In this document: positions 7,271 through 16,748 of the stretch, piece by piece
Numbering within the stretch: the stretch's first letter is position 1
Layout: each line of letters begins with the position of its first letter
Assembly (NCBI RefSeq): GCF_027938815.1
Contig: NZ_CP115913.1
Location: 2,452,001 to 2,516,000 of the forward strand
DNA length: 64,000 nucleotides
Source: Oceanirhabdus sp. W0125-5
GTDB taxonomy: Bacteria; Bacillota; Clostridia; Clostridiales; Clostridiaceae
Direction of reading: 5' to 3'
Program-made: the position numbers and the translations under genes
The notes under the pieces: generated by a model
Databases searched by the model: none
Told to the model about the DNA's origin: nothing
Seen by the model: the letters and a program-made list of their open reading frames with translations, nothing else

Positions 7271-8446
7271 GTGGTTAATAATAAAATTAGCGAAAAAGAT
7301 CAGAAAGTACTATTAAAAGCTTTAGACAAAATACATAGTGTTCAAGATGAGCAAAAAAGAAAAAACTTTGAGAAAATGTTTAAGAAGATTTCTCAAGACT
7401 CATCATTAGAAGAGTTACTTAATACATTTACAGTAGCGGAACTTAAGGAAGTAAAGAAAATCTGGAATGTTACTTTAGCTAGTACAGCGAAAAAAAATGA
7501 TTTAATTAAAGGTATAATTACTTCAATGGAACAAGACATATCTATGGGAATGATGTATTTTGATAGTGGTAGAGTTAATGAAATTGCCGCTTTTATAAGC
7601 ACACCAATCCAGAATAATTGCAGTATGGGTACAAAGGCAATAACTTATTACAGGAAGTTAGGTATTTTATATACTGGAATCATAGATAATAATAAAGTTG
7701 TTGTTTGCCCAAATGAATTTAAAGAAATTTTCTTAGAATTAAAAAAGGACAAGCAATTTACTAAAACCATTAGTAAAAATGATGATATTTTGAACTTAAC
7801 AAGGGGATACTTAAATATATATGGGGCATTAAGTATATCCCAATGTATAGAATTAATTGAGAAAAGTATTGAGTGTAGTATAGAATATGAATGGTTCATA
7901 CAGTTTATATTGCAAAGATATGCATATAAAAATAATGAGTTCATAATTTATGGTGATTATATTTGTCATACTGATGTTTATGATCATATTGATATTGCCG
8001 ATAAAGTACAGCAATGTAACTATGATTATAAAAAATTTAGTGTTGATAAGATAAAAGAGTTTGGAAGTACTAATTATGTAAATAATTGCAATAGTAGAAT
8101 TGCTATAAAAGATTTACTTCTTAAATCTTACAACATGGAAGAATATGATGCAGAGGAAATAATTGATGCATGTGAATATGCGATTAAAAATGATAAAGAT
8201 GTTCAATTTGTAATGGATTATTTAAGTCATAGTTTAGTTGTAAATGATATGAATATATATGCTAAGTTATTAAAGCATCTTATCAGTTTCAAAGAGGAAA
8301 CTATTCATTGGGCACTTAAAGGTCATACACCAAAGGAAATTGAAGCTCTTTCTCAAATAGGAGAAGTTAAAGCGAAAATTGGAAGAAACGATCCTTGTAG
8401 TTGTGGAAGTGGGAAAAAATATAAAAAATGTTGTGGTAAAAATTAA
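7271..8446 (+). CDS. SEC-C zinc-motif protein of unknown function
   Basis: 391 aa from a GTG preceded by AGGAGG. The C-terminus is a SEC-C motif (DPCSCGSGKKYKKCC), the zinc-binding module also found at the end of SecA. The N-terminal 85 residues contain a SAP-like helical segment (LLNTFTVAELKEVKKIWNV...KKNDLIKGI) that in other proteins can bind nucleic acid. The 280 residues between are acidic/aromatic and not recognised. No signal peptide or membrane segment is seen. It is probably a single-gene unit with its own promoter. The SEC-C tag alone does not define the role. Confidence 0.7.
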   Translation: MVNNKISEKDQKVLLKALDKIHSVQDEQKRKNFEKMFKKISQDSSLEELLNTFTVAELKEVKKIWNVTLASTAKKNDLIKGIITSMEQDISMGMMYFDSGRVNEIAAFISTPIQNNCSMGTKAITYYRKLGILYTGIIDNNKVVVCPNEFKEIFLELKKDKQFTKTISKNDDILNLTRGYLNIYGALSISQCIELIEKSIECSIEYEWFIQFILQRYAYKNNEFIIYGDYICHTDVYDHIDIADKVQQCNYDYKKFSVDKIKEFGSTNYVNNCNSRIAIKDLLLKSYNMEEYDAEEIIDACEYAIKNDKDVQFVMDYLSHSLVVNDMNIYAKLLKHLISFKEETIHWALKGHTPKEIEALSQIGEVKAKIGRNDPCSCGSGKKYKKCCGKN

Positions 8447-8546
8447 TTAAATATACAATCATTTGGATAAGTTTGATATAATATTTAAGTAAAGGTATAA
8501 AGGAAACAACAATAATTTATGGGGAATTTAAAAAGGAGAGATAAAA

Positions 8547-9713
8547 ATGACTGAACAACACAATGATATGAATGAAATGATAAATGAAATTGAAGCATCT
8601 ATGAAACGTATTAATAGTGGTGAAATTTTAGAAGGTAAAGTAATTACTGTTAATGAGAATGAAGCAATAATAAATATTGGACATATGGCAGATGGAATTT
8701 TACCTAAGAATGAGATTAGTAATGAAGATATAGATCCAAGAGATGTACTTAAAGTTGACGATATTGTAAAAGTTTACGTTGTAAAAAGTAAAGATGAAAA
8801 TGGAAATGTTCTTCTTTCTAAAAAAAGAGCTGATGCTGTATTAGTATGGGATGAATTAGAAGCGGTTATGAATAAAGAAGAAACTTTAACTGTTAAAGTA
8901 AAAGAAGTTGTTAAAGGTGGAGTAATAACTGATATTAAAGGAGTAAGAGGATTTATTCCAGCATCTCAATTAAGTGCAGATTACGTAAAAGATTTATCAG
9001 CATTTGTAGGTGTTGAACTTGAAGTTAAGATTATTGAATTAGATAAGAGCAAGAAGAAGTTAGTTTTATCAAGAAGAGTAATTGAGGTAAAAGAGAGAGA
9101 AGAAAAGAAAAAAGAACTTTTCGCTACTATTAAAGCAGGAGAGAAAAGAAAAGGTGTAGTAACTAAAACTGCTAAATATGGGGCTTTTGTTGATATTGGT
9201 GGAATAGAAGGTTTAGTTCATATTACTGAATTGTCTTGGAAGAGAGTTAAATCTACTGATGATGTAGTTAAAGTTGGAGATGAAGTGGAAGTATTTGTAT
9301 TATCTGTTGATAGCGAAAAAGGTAGAGTATCTTTATCTATGAAAGATACTATGGAACATCCATGGGATAAAGAGATATCAACTTTCAAGACTGGTGATGT
9401 TGTTGATGCTAAAATTGTTAAAATAATGGATTTTGGAGCATTTGCTAAACTTAACGAAGAGATTGAAGGGTTAATTCATATATCTCAGATAAGCGAAGAG
9501 AAAGTTGCTAATATCAAAGAAGTATTAAATATAGGTGACACTGTAAAGGTTAAAATAATCAATATTGATAAAGATAAAAGAAAGATTGGATTAAGTATTA
9601 AAGAGGCAATTGAGAAGCCTGTTATAAATCTTGATGAATTCAATGATGAAGATGATATGCAAACTTTAGGTGACTTATTTGGTGATAAATTAAAGAATTT
9701 AGATTTAAAATAA
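8547..9713 (+). CDS. rpsA: 30S ribosomal protein S1 homologue
   Basis: 388 aa, with four S1 RNA-binding repeats at about residues 27-95, 111-177, 198-266 and 283-352. The third and fourth contain the classic YGAFVDIGGIEGLVHITELSW and FGAFAKLNEEIEGLIHISQIS stretches (first 20 residues quoted or fewer per motif). Four repeats and about 390 aa is the usual Firmicute form, shorter than the six-repeat enterobacterial S1. It has a strong AAAAGGAGAG ribosome binding site and a terminator right after the stop. The acidic C-terminal tail (EFNDEDDMQT) is normal. Here it stands alone, without cmk or ispH. Confidence 0.88.
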   Translation: MTEQHNDMNEMINEIEASMKRINSGEILEGKVITVNENEAIINIGHMADGILPKNEISNEDIDPRDVLKVDDIVKVYVVKSKDENGNVLLSKKRADAVLVWDELEAVMNKEETLTVKVKEVVKGGVITDIKGVRGFIPASQLSADYVKDLSAFVGVELEVKIIELDKSKKKLVLSRRVIEVKEREEKKKELFATIKAGEKRKGVVTKTAKYGAFVDIGGIEGLVHITELSWKRVKSTDDVVKVGDEVEVFVLSVDSEKGRVSLSMKDTMEHPWDKEISTFKTGDVVDAKIVKIMDFGAFAKLNEEIEGLIHISQISEEKVANIKEVLNIGDTVKVKIINIDKDKRKIGLSIKEAIEKPVINLDEFNDEDDMQTLGDLFGDKLKNLDLK

Positions 9714-9720
9714 TAAATAG

Positions 9721-9752
9721 AGCTATCTCAAAATTTTGAGATAGCTTTTTTT
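9721..9752 (+). terminator. Terminator of rpsA
   Basis: A perfect 13-bp self-complementary stem AGCTATCTCAAAA/TTTTGAGATAGCT followed by a T-run. Confidence 0.9.
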
Positions 9753-9767
9753 ATTATCATAAAAGAA

Positions 9768-9811
9768 GTTGAGAGTGGAAAAGATTAAATTTTCAACTCA
9801 CAACTCTCAAC
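9768..9811. repeat. Minimal repeat: 7-base-phased termini only
   Basis: GTTGAGAGTGGAAAA on the left and TTTTCAACTCACAACTCTCAAC on the right form an inverted repeat with almost no interior (last motif spans 9790-9811). It looks like the two ends of the dispersed repeat family without the hairpin-rich middle. A small hairpin ACGGCT/AGCCGT follows at about 9816-9831, like the terminators beside copies A and D. Confidence 0.65.
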
Positions 9812-9844
9812 TAAGTACGGCTGTGGAGCCGTGTTTTCTTTATA

Positions 9845-10006
9845 CTATATGAAAAGGCCAAAAGCTGGGAATCCAAATAATCCACATGGACTTACCAGGA
9901 AGAATAAAGTAATTATAAATATAATGCCTTCCCAAAAGCAATTATTAGGACGACGCTGAATGTAGTTGGTACAATAGTTTCTATTACATGGGTAACAATT
10001 GTTCAT
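9845..10006 (-). CDS. Small Cys-rich single-pass membrane protein, 53 aa
   Basis: A short leftward frame with an ideal AAGGAGG seven bases before its ATG. Residues 1-25 hold four cysteines (NNCYPCNRNYC and NNCFW) and two arginines; residues 27-45 form one hydrophobic segment (GIIFIITLFFLVSP); the tail is Gly/Phe/Pro-rich (CGLFGFPAFGLFI). I do not recognise it. Cys-rich or Gly/Phe-rich small membrane proteins are common among sporulation-related genes of clostridia, but that is only a suggestion. It is followed on its strand by the small hairpin near 9816-9831. Confidence 0.6.
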   Translation of the reverse strand: MNNCYPCNRNYCTNYIQRRPNNCFWEGIIFIITLFFLVSPCGLFGFPAFGLFI

Positions 10007-10091
10007 TATAATACCTCCTTATCATAAGGTTTATCAAACTCTTAGGTGATGTATCAGTATATTTTATGTTAAAAATTCAAATAGGTGAATA

Positions 10092-10316
10092 TTAATTTAA
10101 ACCATCATGTATTGAAGATATTATTTCAGAACGAAGTCTTTTGTCAACGTAACCTTTTTTTTCAGCTTCAGCTAAAAGTGATGAACTTACATTGATAACT
10201 GTATTCATATATTCATCTTTATCTATGATACCTTTTTTTTCAAGCAAACTTAAAAGTGCATTTAATTCTATTGTATTTATTAGGGGACTATTTTTTGATG
10301 AACTAGAATATTTCAT
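10092..10316 (-). CDS. Small hypothetical protein, 74 aa
   Basis: It has a good TGGAGG ribosome binding site 7 bases before ATG. It is a soluble, charged, helical small protein (LNALLSLLEKKGIIDKDEY; KKGYVDKRLRSEI) with two similar helix-turn segments, each containing a KKG(I/Y)(I/V)DK core, which suggests an internal duplication. I do not recognise the family. It lies 86 bases upstream of the 53-aa gene on the same strand, possibly co-transcribed. Confidence 0.55.
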   Translation of the reverse strand: MKYSSSSKNSPLINTIELNALLSLLEKKGIIDKDEYMNTVINVSSSLLAEAEKKGYVDKRLRSEIISSIHDGLN

Positions 10317-10516
10317 TTCTATACCTCCATAAAATTTTATATATTTGATAACTTATCTTATTAGTAAATTTCAAAAGAAGCTTTAATATTTAAAGATTAA
10401 AGAACGTCTGAACAATAATCTATATATACAGTATTTTTAGCATATTCAGAAAAAATATTTATTTGATTTGGGGTTGCGGATAATATGATTATGTGTTAAA
10501 ATAAATCTTGTCCCAA

Positions 10517-10590
10517 AGGGGTATAGTTTAACGGTAGAACAGCGGTCTCCAAAACCGTTGATGTGGGTTCGATTCCTGCTACCCCTGCCA
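10517..10590 (+). tRNA. trnW: tRNA-Trp (anticodon CCA)
   Basis: The acceptor stem AGGGGTA/TACCCCT, a D-arm with GGTAGAAC, an anticodon arm with loop CTCCAAA (anticodon CCA), a T-arm GTGGGTTCGATTCCTGC, discriminator G and encoded CCA are all present over 74 bases. A terminator follows at once, so it is a single-tRNA transcript. Confidence 0.95.
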
Positions 10591-10622
10591 AAGCTGAAGA
10601 TTATCTTCAGCTTCTTTTTTTT
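10591..10622 (+). terminator. Terminator of tRNA-Trp
   Basis: The stem AAGCTGAAGA/TCTTCAGCTT with a 3-base loop, then a T-rich run. Confidence 0.9.
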
Positions 10623-10724
10623 GTATAAGATTAATTGGTTACATGAATTATTTATGGAACATGCATACGCATGTGTTTTTTTTTAGCAAAAATGTAAGAA
10701 ACACAAAAAATGTGAAAAAATATA

Positions 10725-10839
10725 TTGATTATTTTATAAAAAATAGTATAATAAATAAGACGTATGTTTAGTATGAATAAACTTGAAGTTTAATATTATA
10801 ACAATTAAACATAAAAATAGTTATATTTTATTGTTATAA
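10725..10839 (+). promoter_or_regulatory. Promoter and leader inverted repeat of the pot operon
   Basis: TTGATT (10725-10730), a 16-base spacer and TATAAT (10747-10752) form a promoter. The leader of about 160 bases contains a perfect 10-bp inverted repeat, TTATAACAAT (10796-10805) and ATTGTTATAA (10830-10839), which could be the binding site of the first gene's HTH protein or an RNA hairpin. Confidence 0.5.
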
Positions 10840-10914
10840 AGAATAACAGTAATAAATAGAGAGATTTTCACATACAATAAGTTTTTATATAAGAAAGAAT
10901 AAAGAGGTGAATGT

Positions 10915-11454
10915 ATGGATATAGGAGAGAAAATCAAACATTTAAGAGTTGAGTTGGGCTTGACACAAGATGAGTTAGCTACAAGATGTGAGTTATCTAA
11001 AGGATTTATCTCTCAATTAGAGAGGGATTTAACATCACCATCAATAGCAACTTTGATTGATATTTTAAGTAGTCTTGGAACAAATCTGAAAGATTTTTTC
11101 AATGAAGAAGAAGACGAACAGATTGTATTTAAAAAAGAGGATATATTTGAAACAGATAATCAAGAACTTAAATATAATTTGAAATGGTTAGTACCTAATG
11201 CTCAAAAAAATGAAATGGAGCCAATTCTATTAACAATGGAAGAAGGCGGTAGATACCAAGAAGAAGAAGCTCATGTAGGAGAAGAGTTTGGGTATGTTAT
11301 ACAAGGGAATATTACCATCTTTTTAGGCCATAAAAAATACAAAGCTAAAAAGGGTGAAGTTTTTTATTTTAAAAGTAAAAAAAATCATTATATTGCTAAT
11401 TCGGGAAAAAGTGTTGCAAAGGTGTTGTGGGTTAGTTCACCACCTTCATTTTAG
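10915..11454 (+). CDS. XRE-cupin transcriptional regulator of the polyamine operon
   Basis: 179 aa. An N-terminal helix-turn-helix (about residues 5-60; [21 protein letters not shown]) is joined to a C-terminal cupin barrel (about 105-178; [29 protein letters not shown]). This architecture is typical of the regulators that head potABCD operons in Firmicutes and of PuuR-like polyamine sensors. It is 17 bases from potA and surely in the same operon. The effector is probably a polyamine, inferred from context. Confidence 0.85.
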   Translation: MDIGEKIKHLRVELGLTQDELATRCELSKGFISQLERDLTSPSIATLIDILSSLGTNLKDFFNEEEDEQIVFKKEDIFETDNQELKYNLKWLVPNAQKNEMEPILLTMEEGGRYQEEEAHVGEEFGYVIQGNITIFLGHKKYKAKKGEVFYFKSKKNHYIANSGKSVAKVLWVSSPPSF

Positions 11455-11471
11455 AGTTTGAGGTGAGAATT

Positions 11472-12515
11472 TTGAATGAGAATATTATTAATTTAGTAAA
11501 TATAAAGAAAGAATATGACGGAACATCAGTATTAAATGAATTAAACTTATATATTAGAAAGAATGAATTTTTAACACTGCTAGGGCCAAGTGGTTGTGGA
11601 AAAACAACTACTTTAAGAATAATAGGCGGTTTTGAAGAAGCGACATCAGGGAAAGTTCTCTTTAATGATAAAGTGATTAATGATGTTCCACCATACAAAA
11701 GAAATATTAATACTGTTTTTCAAAAGTATGCCTTATTTCCCCATATGAATATTTATGACAATATTGCTTTTGGGTTAAAAATAAAGAAAATGAATAGAAC
11801 AGAAATAGAAAACAGAGTAAAATATATGCTTAAGCTTGTAGGTTTAGAAGGATATGAGTATAGAAGTATAGATTCATTAAGTGGTGGACAGCAACAACGT
11901 ATTGCTATTGCAAGATCATTAATTAATGAACCAGAAGTATTGCTTTTAGATGAACCTTTAGGAGCATTAGATTTAAAGTTAAGAAAAGAAATGCAAATAG
12001 AGCTTAAAAATATGCAAAAAAAGCTTGGAATAACATTTATTTATGTTACTCATGATCAAGAAGAAGCATTAACAATGTCAGATACAATTGTTGTAATGGA
12101 TCAAGGAAAAATTCAGCAAATTGGAACACCGGTTGATATATATAATGAACCCAAAAATGCATTCGTTGCAAAATTCATAGGTGACAGTAACATTATTGAT
12201 GGAATTATGATTAAAGATTATCTTGTTAAATTCTGTGGAATAGAATTTGAATGTGTTGACTATGGTTTTGGAGAAAACACAAACATAGATATTGTGGTAA
12301 GACCAGAAGATATTAAGATGGTTGAAAGTGGACAAGGAATGATGAATGGAGTTATTAAATCTGTAGTATTTAAAGGAGTTCACTATGAACTAGTAGCTGA
12401 AGCAAATGGATTTGATTGGCTAATTCATAGCACAATAATGAATTCTGTAGGTACAGAAATAGGACTTGTTATCAATCCAGAAGATATTCATGTTATGAGT
12501 AAAATGGAGGGATAA
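11472..12515 (+). CDS. potA: Spermidine/putrescine ABC transporter ATP-binding protein
   Basis: 347 aa from TTG 11472, preferred because GAGGTGA lies 5 bases upstream; the in-frame GTG at 11463 sits inside that ribosome binding site. Walker [10 protein letters not shown], signature LSGGQQQR, Walker [12 protein letters not shown] and switch His in VTHDQEEA are present. The C-terminal OB-like TOBE region (about 265-345; [12 protein letters not shown]) is typical of PotA. It energises uptake through PotB and PotC from the cytoplasmic face. It is 2 bases before potB. Confidence 0.92.
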   Translation: MNENIINLVNIKKEYDGTSVLNELNLYIRKNEFLTLLGPSGCGKTTTLRIIGGFEEATSGKVLFNDKVINDVPPYKRNINTVFQKYALFPHMNIYDNIAFGLKIKKMNRTEIENRVKYMLKLVGLEGYEYRSIDSLSGGQQQRIAIARSLINEPEVLLLDEPLGALDLKLRKEMQIELKNMQKKLGITFIYVTHDQEEALTMSDTIVVMDQGKIQQIGTPVDIYNEPKNAFVAKFIGDSNIIDGIMIKDYLVKFCGIEFECVDYGFGENTNIDIVVRPEDIKMVESGQGMMNGVIKSVVFKGVHYELVAEANGFDWLIHSTIMNSVGTEIGLVINPEDIHVMSKMEG

Positions 12516-12517
12516 AT

Positions 12518-13339
12518 ATGAAAAAGAGTTTGTCTTATCCATACATTATATGGAGTGTAATTTTCATAGTTATTCCTTTAGCGTTAGTACTAGTATACGG
12601 AATAACTAAAATGGAAAATAATCATTTGGTATTAACAATTGAGAATTTCACTAAGTTTTTTGACCCTTTATATTTTAATGTATTAAAAAAATCCTTTTGG
12701 TTAGCTATTGTATCAACCATAATATGTTTATTCTTAGGGTATCCATTTGCGTATATTCTAAGTACATTAACTTATGAGAAAAGGAATATTCTATACATGC
12801 TTATAATTGTTCCACTTTGGATGAATTTTTTATTAAGAACATATGCATGGATTAATATACTTGGAAAAAATGGACTAATAAATAAGTTTTTAGGCATATT
12901 TGGAATTGAACCAATAAAAATCCTTTTCACTGATGGAGCTGTTGTACTTGGAATGGTGTATAATTTTTTACCTTTCATGATACTACCTATATACACAGTT
13001 TTATGTAAAATGGATAAAAGTCTTATAGAAGCAGCTAGAGATTTAGGTGCTCATGAGGTGAAAGTATTTACAAAAATAATTATACCTTTAAGTGTACCTG
13101 GAATAATTTCTGGAATTACTATGGTTTTTATGCCAGCGGTTAGTACCTTTGTAATATCTAAATTACTAGGTGGTGGACAATATATGCTTATTGGAAACCT
13201 GATTGAACAGCAATTTTTAAGTGTTGGAAATTGGCATTTTGGTTCATCAATATCTTTAATACTTATGATTATGATTTTAATTTCAATGGCAATAATGAAA
13301 AGATTTGATAAAGAAGAAGGGGGAAGCAAGATATGGTAA
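12518..13339 (+). CDS. potB: Spermidine/putrescine ABC transporter permease PotB
   Basis: 273 aa with about six membrane helices. The cytoplasmic EAA loop (LIEAARDLGAHEVKVFTKIIIPL, about residues 166-190; motif quoted in part) contacts the ATPase. The operon position, between potA and potC with a 7-base overlap into potC, fixes the identity as the PotB-type subunit. It has an AATATG start with GGAGGG upstream. Confidence 0.9.
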   Translation: MKKSLSYPYIIWSVIFIVIPLALVLVYGITKMENNHLVLTIENFTKFFDPLYFNVLKKSFWLAIVSTIICLFLGYPFAYILSTLTYEKRNILYMLIIVPLWMNFLLRTYAWINILGKNGLINKFLGIFGIEPIKILFTDGAVVLGMVYNFLPFMILPIYTVLCKMDKSLIEAARDLGAHEVKVFTKIIIPLSVPGIISGITMVFMPAVSTFVISKLLGGGQYMLIGNLIEQQFLSVGNWHFGSSISLILMIMILISMAIMKRFDKEEGGSKIW

Positions 13340-14109
13340 AGAGTTTTTTGAAGAGATTCTATCTCTTTCTCATATTTTTATTCCTGTATGCTCCAATAAT
13401 AATAATGATTGTCTATTCATTTAATAATTCAAAAATTGCAGTAGAATGGAATGGATTTACCCTTAAATGGTACTCTGAGCTTTTTAAAGATAGACAGATT
13501 TTAAAATCTCTATATTATACAGTGTTTATAGCTTTAATATCATCTACTATTTCTACAATTGTTGGAACAATTGCAGCTATAGGCATATATAAATTAAAGT
13601 TATTACCTCAAAAGATTGTACTTAATATTAATTACCTTCCTATTCTTAATCCAGATATAGTTACAGGAATAGCATTAATGACATTATTTGTTGTAATTGG
13701 GTTAGATAGAGGGTTAGTATCAATGTTATTGGCTCATATAACTTTTAGTATACCGTATGTAATACTATCAGTGTTGCCAAAATTAAGGCAGTTACCATCG
13801 AATACACTTGAAGCAGCCATGGATCTTGGAGCTACGCCATCTTATGCTTTAAGAAAAGTTATACTTCCACAAATTAAACCAGGTATAATAACAGGTTTAT
13901 TAATGGCATTTACATTATCTATAGATGATTTTGTAATAAGTTTCTTTACAACAGGAAATGGTGTAACAAATCTGTCTATAACAATTTATTCGATGGCAAA
14001 GAGAGGGATAAATCCTAAGATAAATGCTGTATTAACATTGATGTTTGTTTTTGTAGTATTAATAATTTTAATAATAAATAAAAGAACAAGTAAGGAAAGG
14101 AGTTATTAA
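13333..14109 (+). CDS. potC: Spermidine/putrescine ABC transporter permease PotC
   Basis: 258 aa and about six membrane helices, with an EAA loop LEAAMDLGATPSYALRKV. It begins inside the end of potB, a sign of translational coupling, and ends one base before potD. The sequence LSIDDFVISFF near residue 198 is characteristic of PotC-type permeases. Confidence 0.9.
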   Translation: MVKSFLKRFYLFLIFLFLYAPIIIMIVYSFNNSKIAVEWNGFTLKWYSELFKDRQILKSLYYTVFIALISSTISTIVGTIAAIGIYKLKLLPQKIVLNINYLPILNPDIVTGIALMTLFVVIGLDRGLVSMLLAHITFSIPYVILSVLPKLRQLPSNTLEAAMDLGATPSYALRKVILPQIKPGIITGLLMAFTLSIDDFVISFFTTGNGVTNLSITIYSMAKRGINPKINAVLTLMFVFVVLIILIINKRTSKERSY

Positions 14110-14110
14110 A

Positions 14111-15151
14111 TTGAAAAAAAGCGTACTATTAATATTTAGTATTTTAATGGCTGTTACACTTTTAGTTTCATGCGGTGGTAAAGAAAAGGAGAAGTTATAT
14201 GTATTCAACTGGGGTGATTACATAGATACTGAACTTATTACAAAATTTGAAGAAGAAACAGGTATAGAAATTGTTTATGAAGAGTTTTCAACTAATGAAG
14301 AGATGTATCTTAAGATTAAAAATGGTGGGAGTAATTATGATATTATAATTCCATCAGATTATATGATTTCAAAGATGATAAAAGAAGGTATGTTAGAAGA
14401 GTTAAACTATGATAATATTTCAAACTTTAAGTTCATTGATGAAAAATTTAGAGATTTACCTTTTGACCCAAATAATAAATATTCAGTTCCTTATACTTGG
14501 GGTACATTAGGTGTAGTTTATAATCCAGAAGTTATTAAAGAAGGAATAACAAGTTGGGAAGATTTATGGAAAGAAGAGTATAAGAATGAAATTCTTATGG
14601 TAGATAGTATGAGAGATGCACTTGTACCTGCACTTATAAAGCTTGGATACTCAGAAAACACTACAGATCTTAAAGAATTAGAAGCTGCTAGAGATGAGTT
14701 AGTAAGACAAATGAAGCTAGTTAATCCAATTTATGTAGGAGATCAAGGAAAAACAATGCTTCTACAAGGTGAAGGATCGATTTTCTTAACATGGTCAGGA
14801 GAAGCGGGGCAAATACAAGCTAATGATGATAAGTTTGTTTATGTTATTCCTAAAGAAGGTAGTAACAAGTGGTTTGATAACATGTGTATACCAAAAGGTG
14901 CACAAAATAAAGAAGCAGCTGAAAAGTTCATTGATTTTATGACAAGACCAGAGGTGGCAGCACAAAATATTGAGTATATAGAATACTCTACACCAAATAA
15001 AGAAGCTTTCAAGCTTTTATCAGAAGAAGTACAGAATAATAAAACTTCATACCCAGATGATGAGATTCTTGAAAAGTGTGAAGTATTTATTGATTTAGGA
15101 GATTTTGTTGAAGAATATAACAGAGTATGGACAGAAGTAAAAGTAAAATAA
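14111..15151 (+). CDS. potD: Polyamine-binding lipoprotein PotD
   Basis: 346 aa from a TTG start with AAGGAG 6-10 bases upstream. The lipoprotein signal ends in LLVSC (Cys about residue 21). The mature protein begins LYVFNWGDYIDTELITKFE, the classic PotD/PotF opening. The pocket residues expected of polyamine binders (Trp and Asp in FNWGDY, SDY at about 89, YTWGT at about 123) are visible. It delivers polyamine to PotBC. A strong terminator ends the operon. Confidence 0.92.
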   Translation: MKKSVLLIFSILMAVTLLVSCGGKEKEKLYVFNWGDYIDTELITKFEEETGIEIVYEEFSTNEEMYLKIKNGGSNYDIIIPSDYMISKMIKEGMLEELNYDNISNFKFIDEKFRDLPFDPNNKYSVPYTWGTLGVVYNPEVIKEGITSWEDLWKEEYKNEILMVDSMRDALVPALIKLGYSENTTDLKELEAARDELVRQMKLVNPIYVGDQGKTMLLQGEGSIFLTWSGEAGQIQANDDKFVYVIPKEGSNKWFDNMCIPKGAQNKEAAEKFIDFMTRPEVAAQNIEYIEYSTPNKEAFKLLSEEVQNNKTSYPDDEILEKCEVFIDLGDFVEEYNRVWTEVKVK

Positions 15152-15155
15152 TTAA

Positions 15156-15190
15156 AAGAAGAGTATTGTGATAACAATACTCTTCTTATA
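15156..15190 (+). terminator. Terminator of the pot operon
   Basis: A perfect 14-bp stem AAGAAGAGTATTGT/ACAATACTCTTCTT with loop GATA; the 3' side is only moderately T-rich. Confidence 0.8.
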
Positions 15191-15378
15191 TTATATAAAG
15201 AGATTAAATGTTTTTTTTTGATAAAACATGCATTTTGGTGTAAAATTTATATTATGGGCAAGAATTAATAAAGTGAAATGTAAGTTAATTACAAAAATAA
15301 ATATTTTACTAGACATTAAAATAGAGGACCTAGAAAATTCTAGAGAAATCTCTATTACGTGCTTTTTTGGAGGACTTT

Positions 15379-16734
15379 ATGAGAAAGAAAATATATATGT
15401 TTTTTATTATAGTAGCCATGATATTTTTTAATGGGTGTGATAAGTTCTCTTTACCTGAGGAAATGATTCAGAAACCTAATATGGATAATAAAATAGCTGT
15501 AGCGGAAAAGGTGATTCGCGACTTACCAATAAACTATGAGCTTATTATTCCTAAGAATATCGAAGAGGGTTCTGCAATTAATTTTGCTGATTTAACAGGT
15601 GATGGTAAAGAAGAGTTAATAGCAGTTTATAAGAACAAAGACAAGCTAAATGAATATGGGATTATTATTTTGAAAGAATTATTAGGTACATGGGACCAGT
15701 TATATATTATTGATGGAGTTGCTGTGGAGATTGATGCGATAATGCTTAAAGATATTAATAATGATGGAAAACATGAGATAATACTTAAATGGTTAGAAGA
15801 GGATGAAAAAATAAGAGTTGAAGTATATGGTGAGAAAAATAACAAAATGTTTCTACGATTTGAAAAGAAATGTGATGATGTGGAAATTATTGATTTAGAT
15901 AATGATAATATTGATGATATTGTGCTTTTAAATATTACAGAAGACGGACAAATAAAGGCTAGCTTGTATAATATTGCAGACTCTGAAGGTCAGTTAACAA
16001 ATGATATTATAATTCCTAGTGATGGAAGTGTACGAAGTTTTACTGCAAATAGTGGGAAGGCAACTGAGGTGATTAATGGAATCTTTGTTGATGTGCAAAT
16101 AGGGATATATTCTGGTTATACAGAGCTGTTAATTAAGAAAGATGGAATGTTAAAAAAAGTATTTTCAAAAGACGTTGAAGATTTTGGTATTACACAAAGT
16201 ATGACTATTACAAATGATGCGGATATTGATAAAGACGGAATCAGAGAGATAAATATACTCTATAAAGAAGAACCTTTAGAAATAGAAATTGATGAAAATT
16301 TAATGATAAGCAGTAATAATGAAAATCCAACTATCCAAAAATGGTATAATTGGGATGGAGCTTCAGGCATAATACCTAAAGTTGATGTTTTTTATGATCA
16401 AACTAACGGATTTAGATTCTATTTACCAAAAGAATGGAATAACAACTATGTTATGGAAGTGAATGAGAGCAAGAAAATAAAATATATGTTTATATATCAA
16501 AGAGATGAATACCCAATAAGAAAGGTTGAACTTGCTAGATTAATAGTTATTGATGATAGTTATCTTGATGATTTTAATAGAAATGCTAGTGAAGCGGGAA
16601 GGGTATTCGTTGATATTGGTCAAAACAATGGGAAAACATTTAAGTTCTATAATAATAAGAATGATTCTAGAGTTAAAAAAGAACTAAAAGTTGATGATGA
16701 GAAAATTAAAGTGAACTTTGAAATATTTAGATAA
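15379..16734 (+). CDS. Lipoprotein with FG-GAP/VCBS-like repeats
   Basis: 451 aa from ATG 15379 (GGAGG 5 bases upstream; a TTG at 15367 overlaps that site). The signal peptide ends FFNGC, so it should be a membrane-anchored lipoprotein. Two Ca-loop-like repeats, FADLTGDGKEELIAVY (about 75) and LKDINNDGKHEIILKW (about 127), with weaker ones at DLDNDNIDDIVLL and DADIDKDGIREI, point to a beta-propeller-like extracellular domain. The stop overlaps the upstream edge of the response-regulator region (TAATG), so it is the first gene of a two-component operon and a plausible sensory partner or output. I do not recognise a specific family. Confidence 0.7.
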   Translation: MRKKIYMFFIIVAMIFFNGCDKFSLPEEMIQKPNMDNKIAVAEKVIRDLPINYELIIPKNIEEGSAINFADLTGDGKEELIAVYKNKDKLNEYGIIILKELLGTWDQLYIIDGVAVEIDAIMLKDINNDGKHEIILKWLEEDEKIRVEVYGEKNNKMFLRFEKKCDDVEIIDLDNDNIDDIVLLNITEDGQIKASLYNIADSEGQLTNDIIIPSDGSVRSFTANSGKATEVINGIFVDVQIGIYSGYTELLIKKDGMLKKVFSKDVEDFGITQSMTITNDADIDKDGIREINILYKEEPLEIEIDENLMISSNNENPTIQKWYNWDGASGIIPKVDVFYDQTNGFRFYLPKEWNNNYVMEVNESKKIKYMFIYQRDEYPIRKVELARLIVIDDSYLDDFNRNASEAGRVFVDIGQNNGKTFKFYNNKNDSRVKKELKVDDEKIKVNFEIFR

Positions 16735-16748
16735 TGGAGGATAAGAGT

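Noticed and set aside
15228-15431. Rightward 67-codon frame before the lipoprotein gene
   Set aside because: No ribosome binding site, and it overlaps the true lipoprotein start; the residues follow AT-rich composition.
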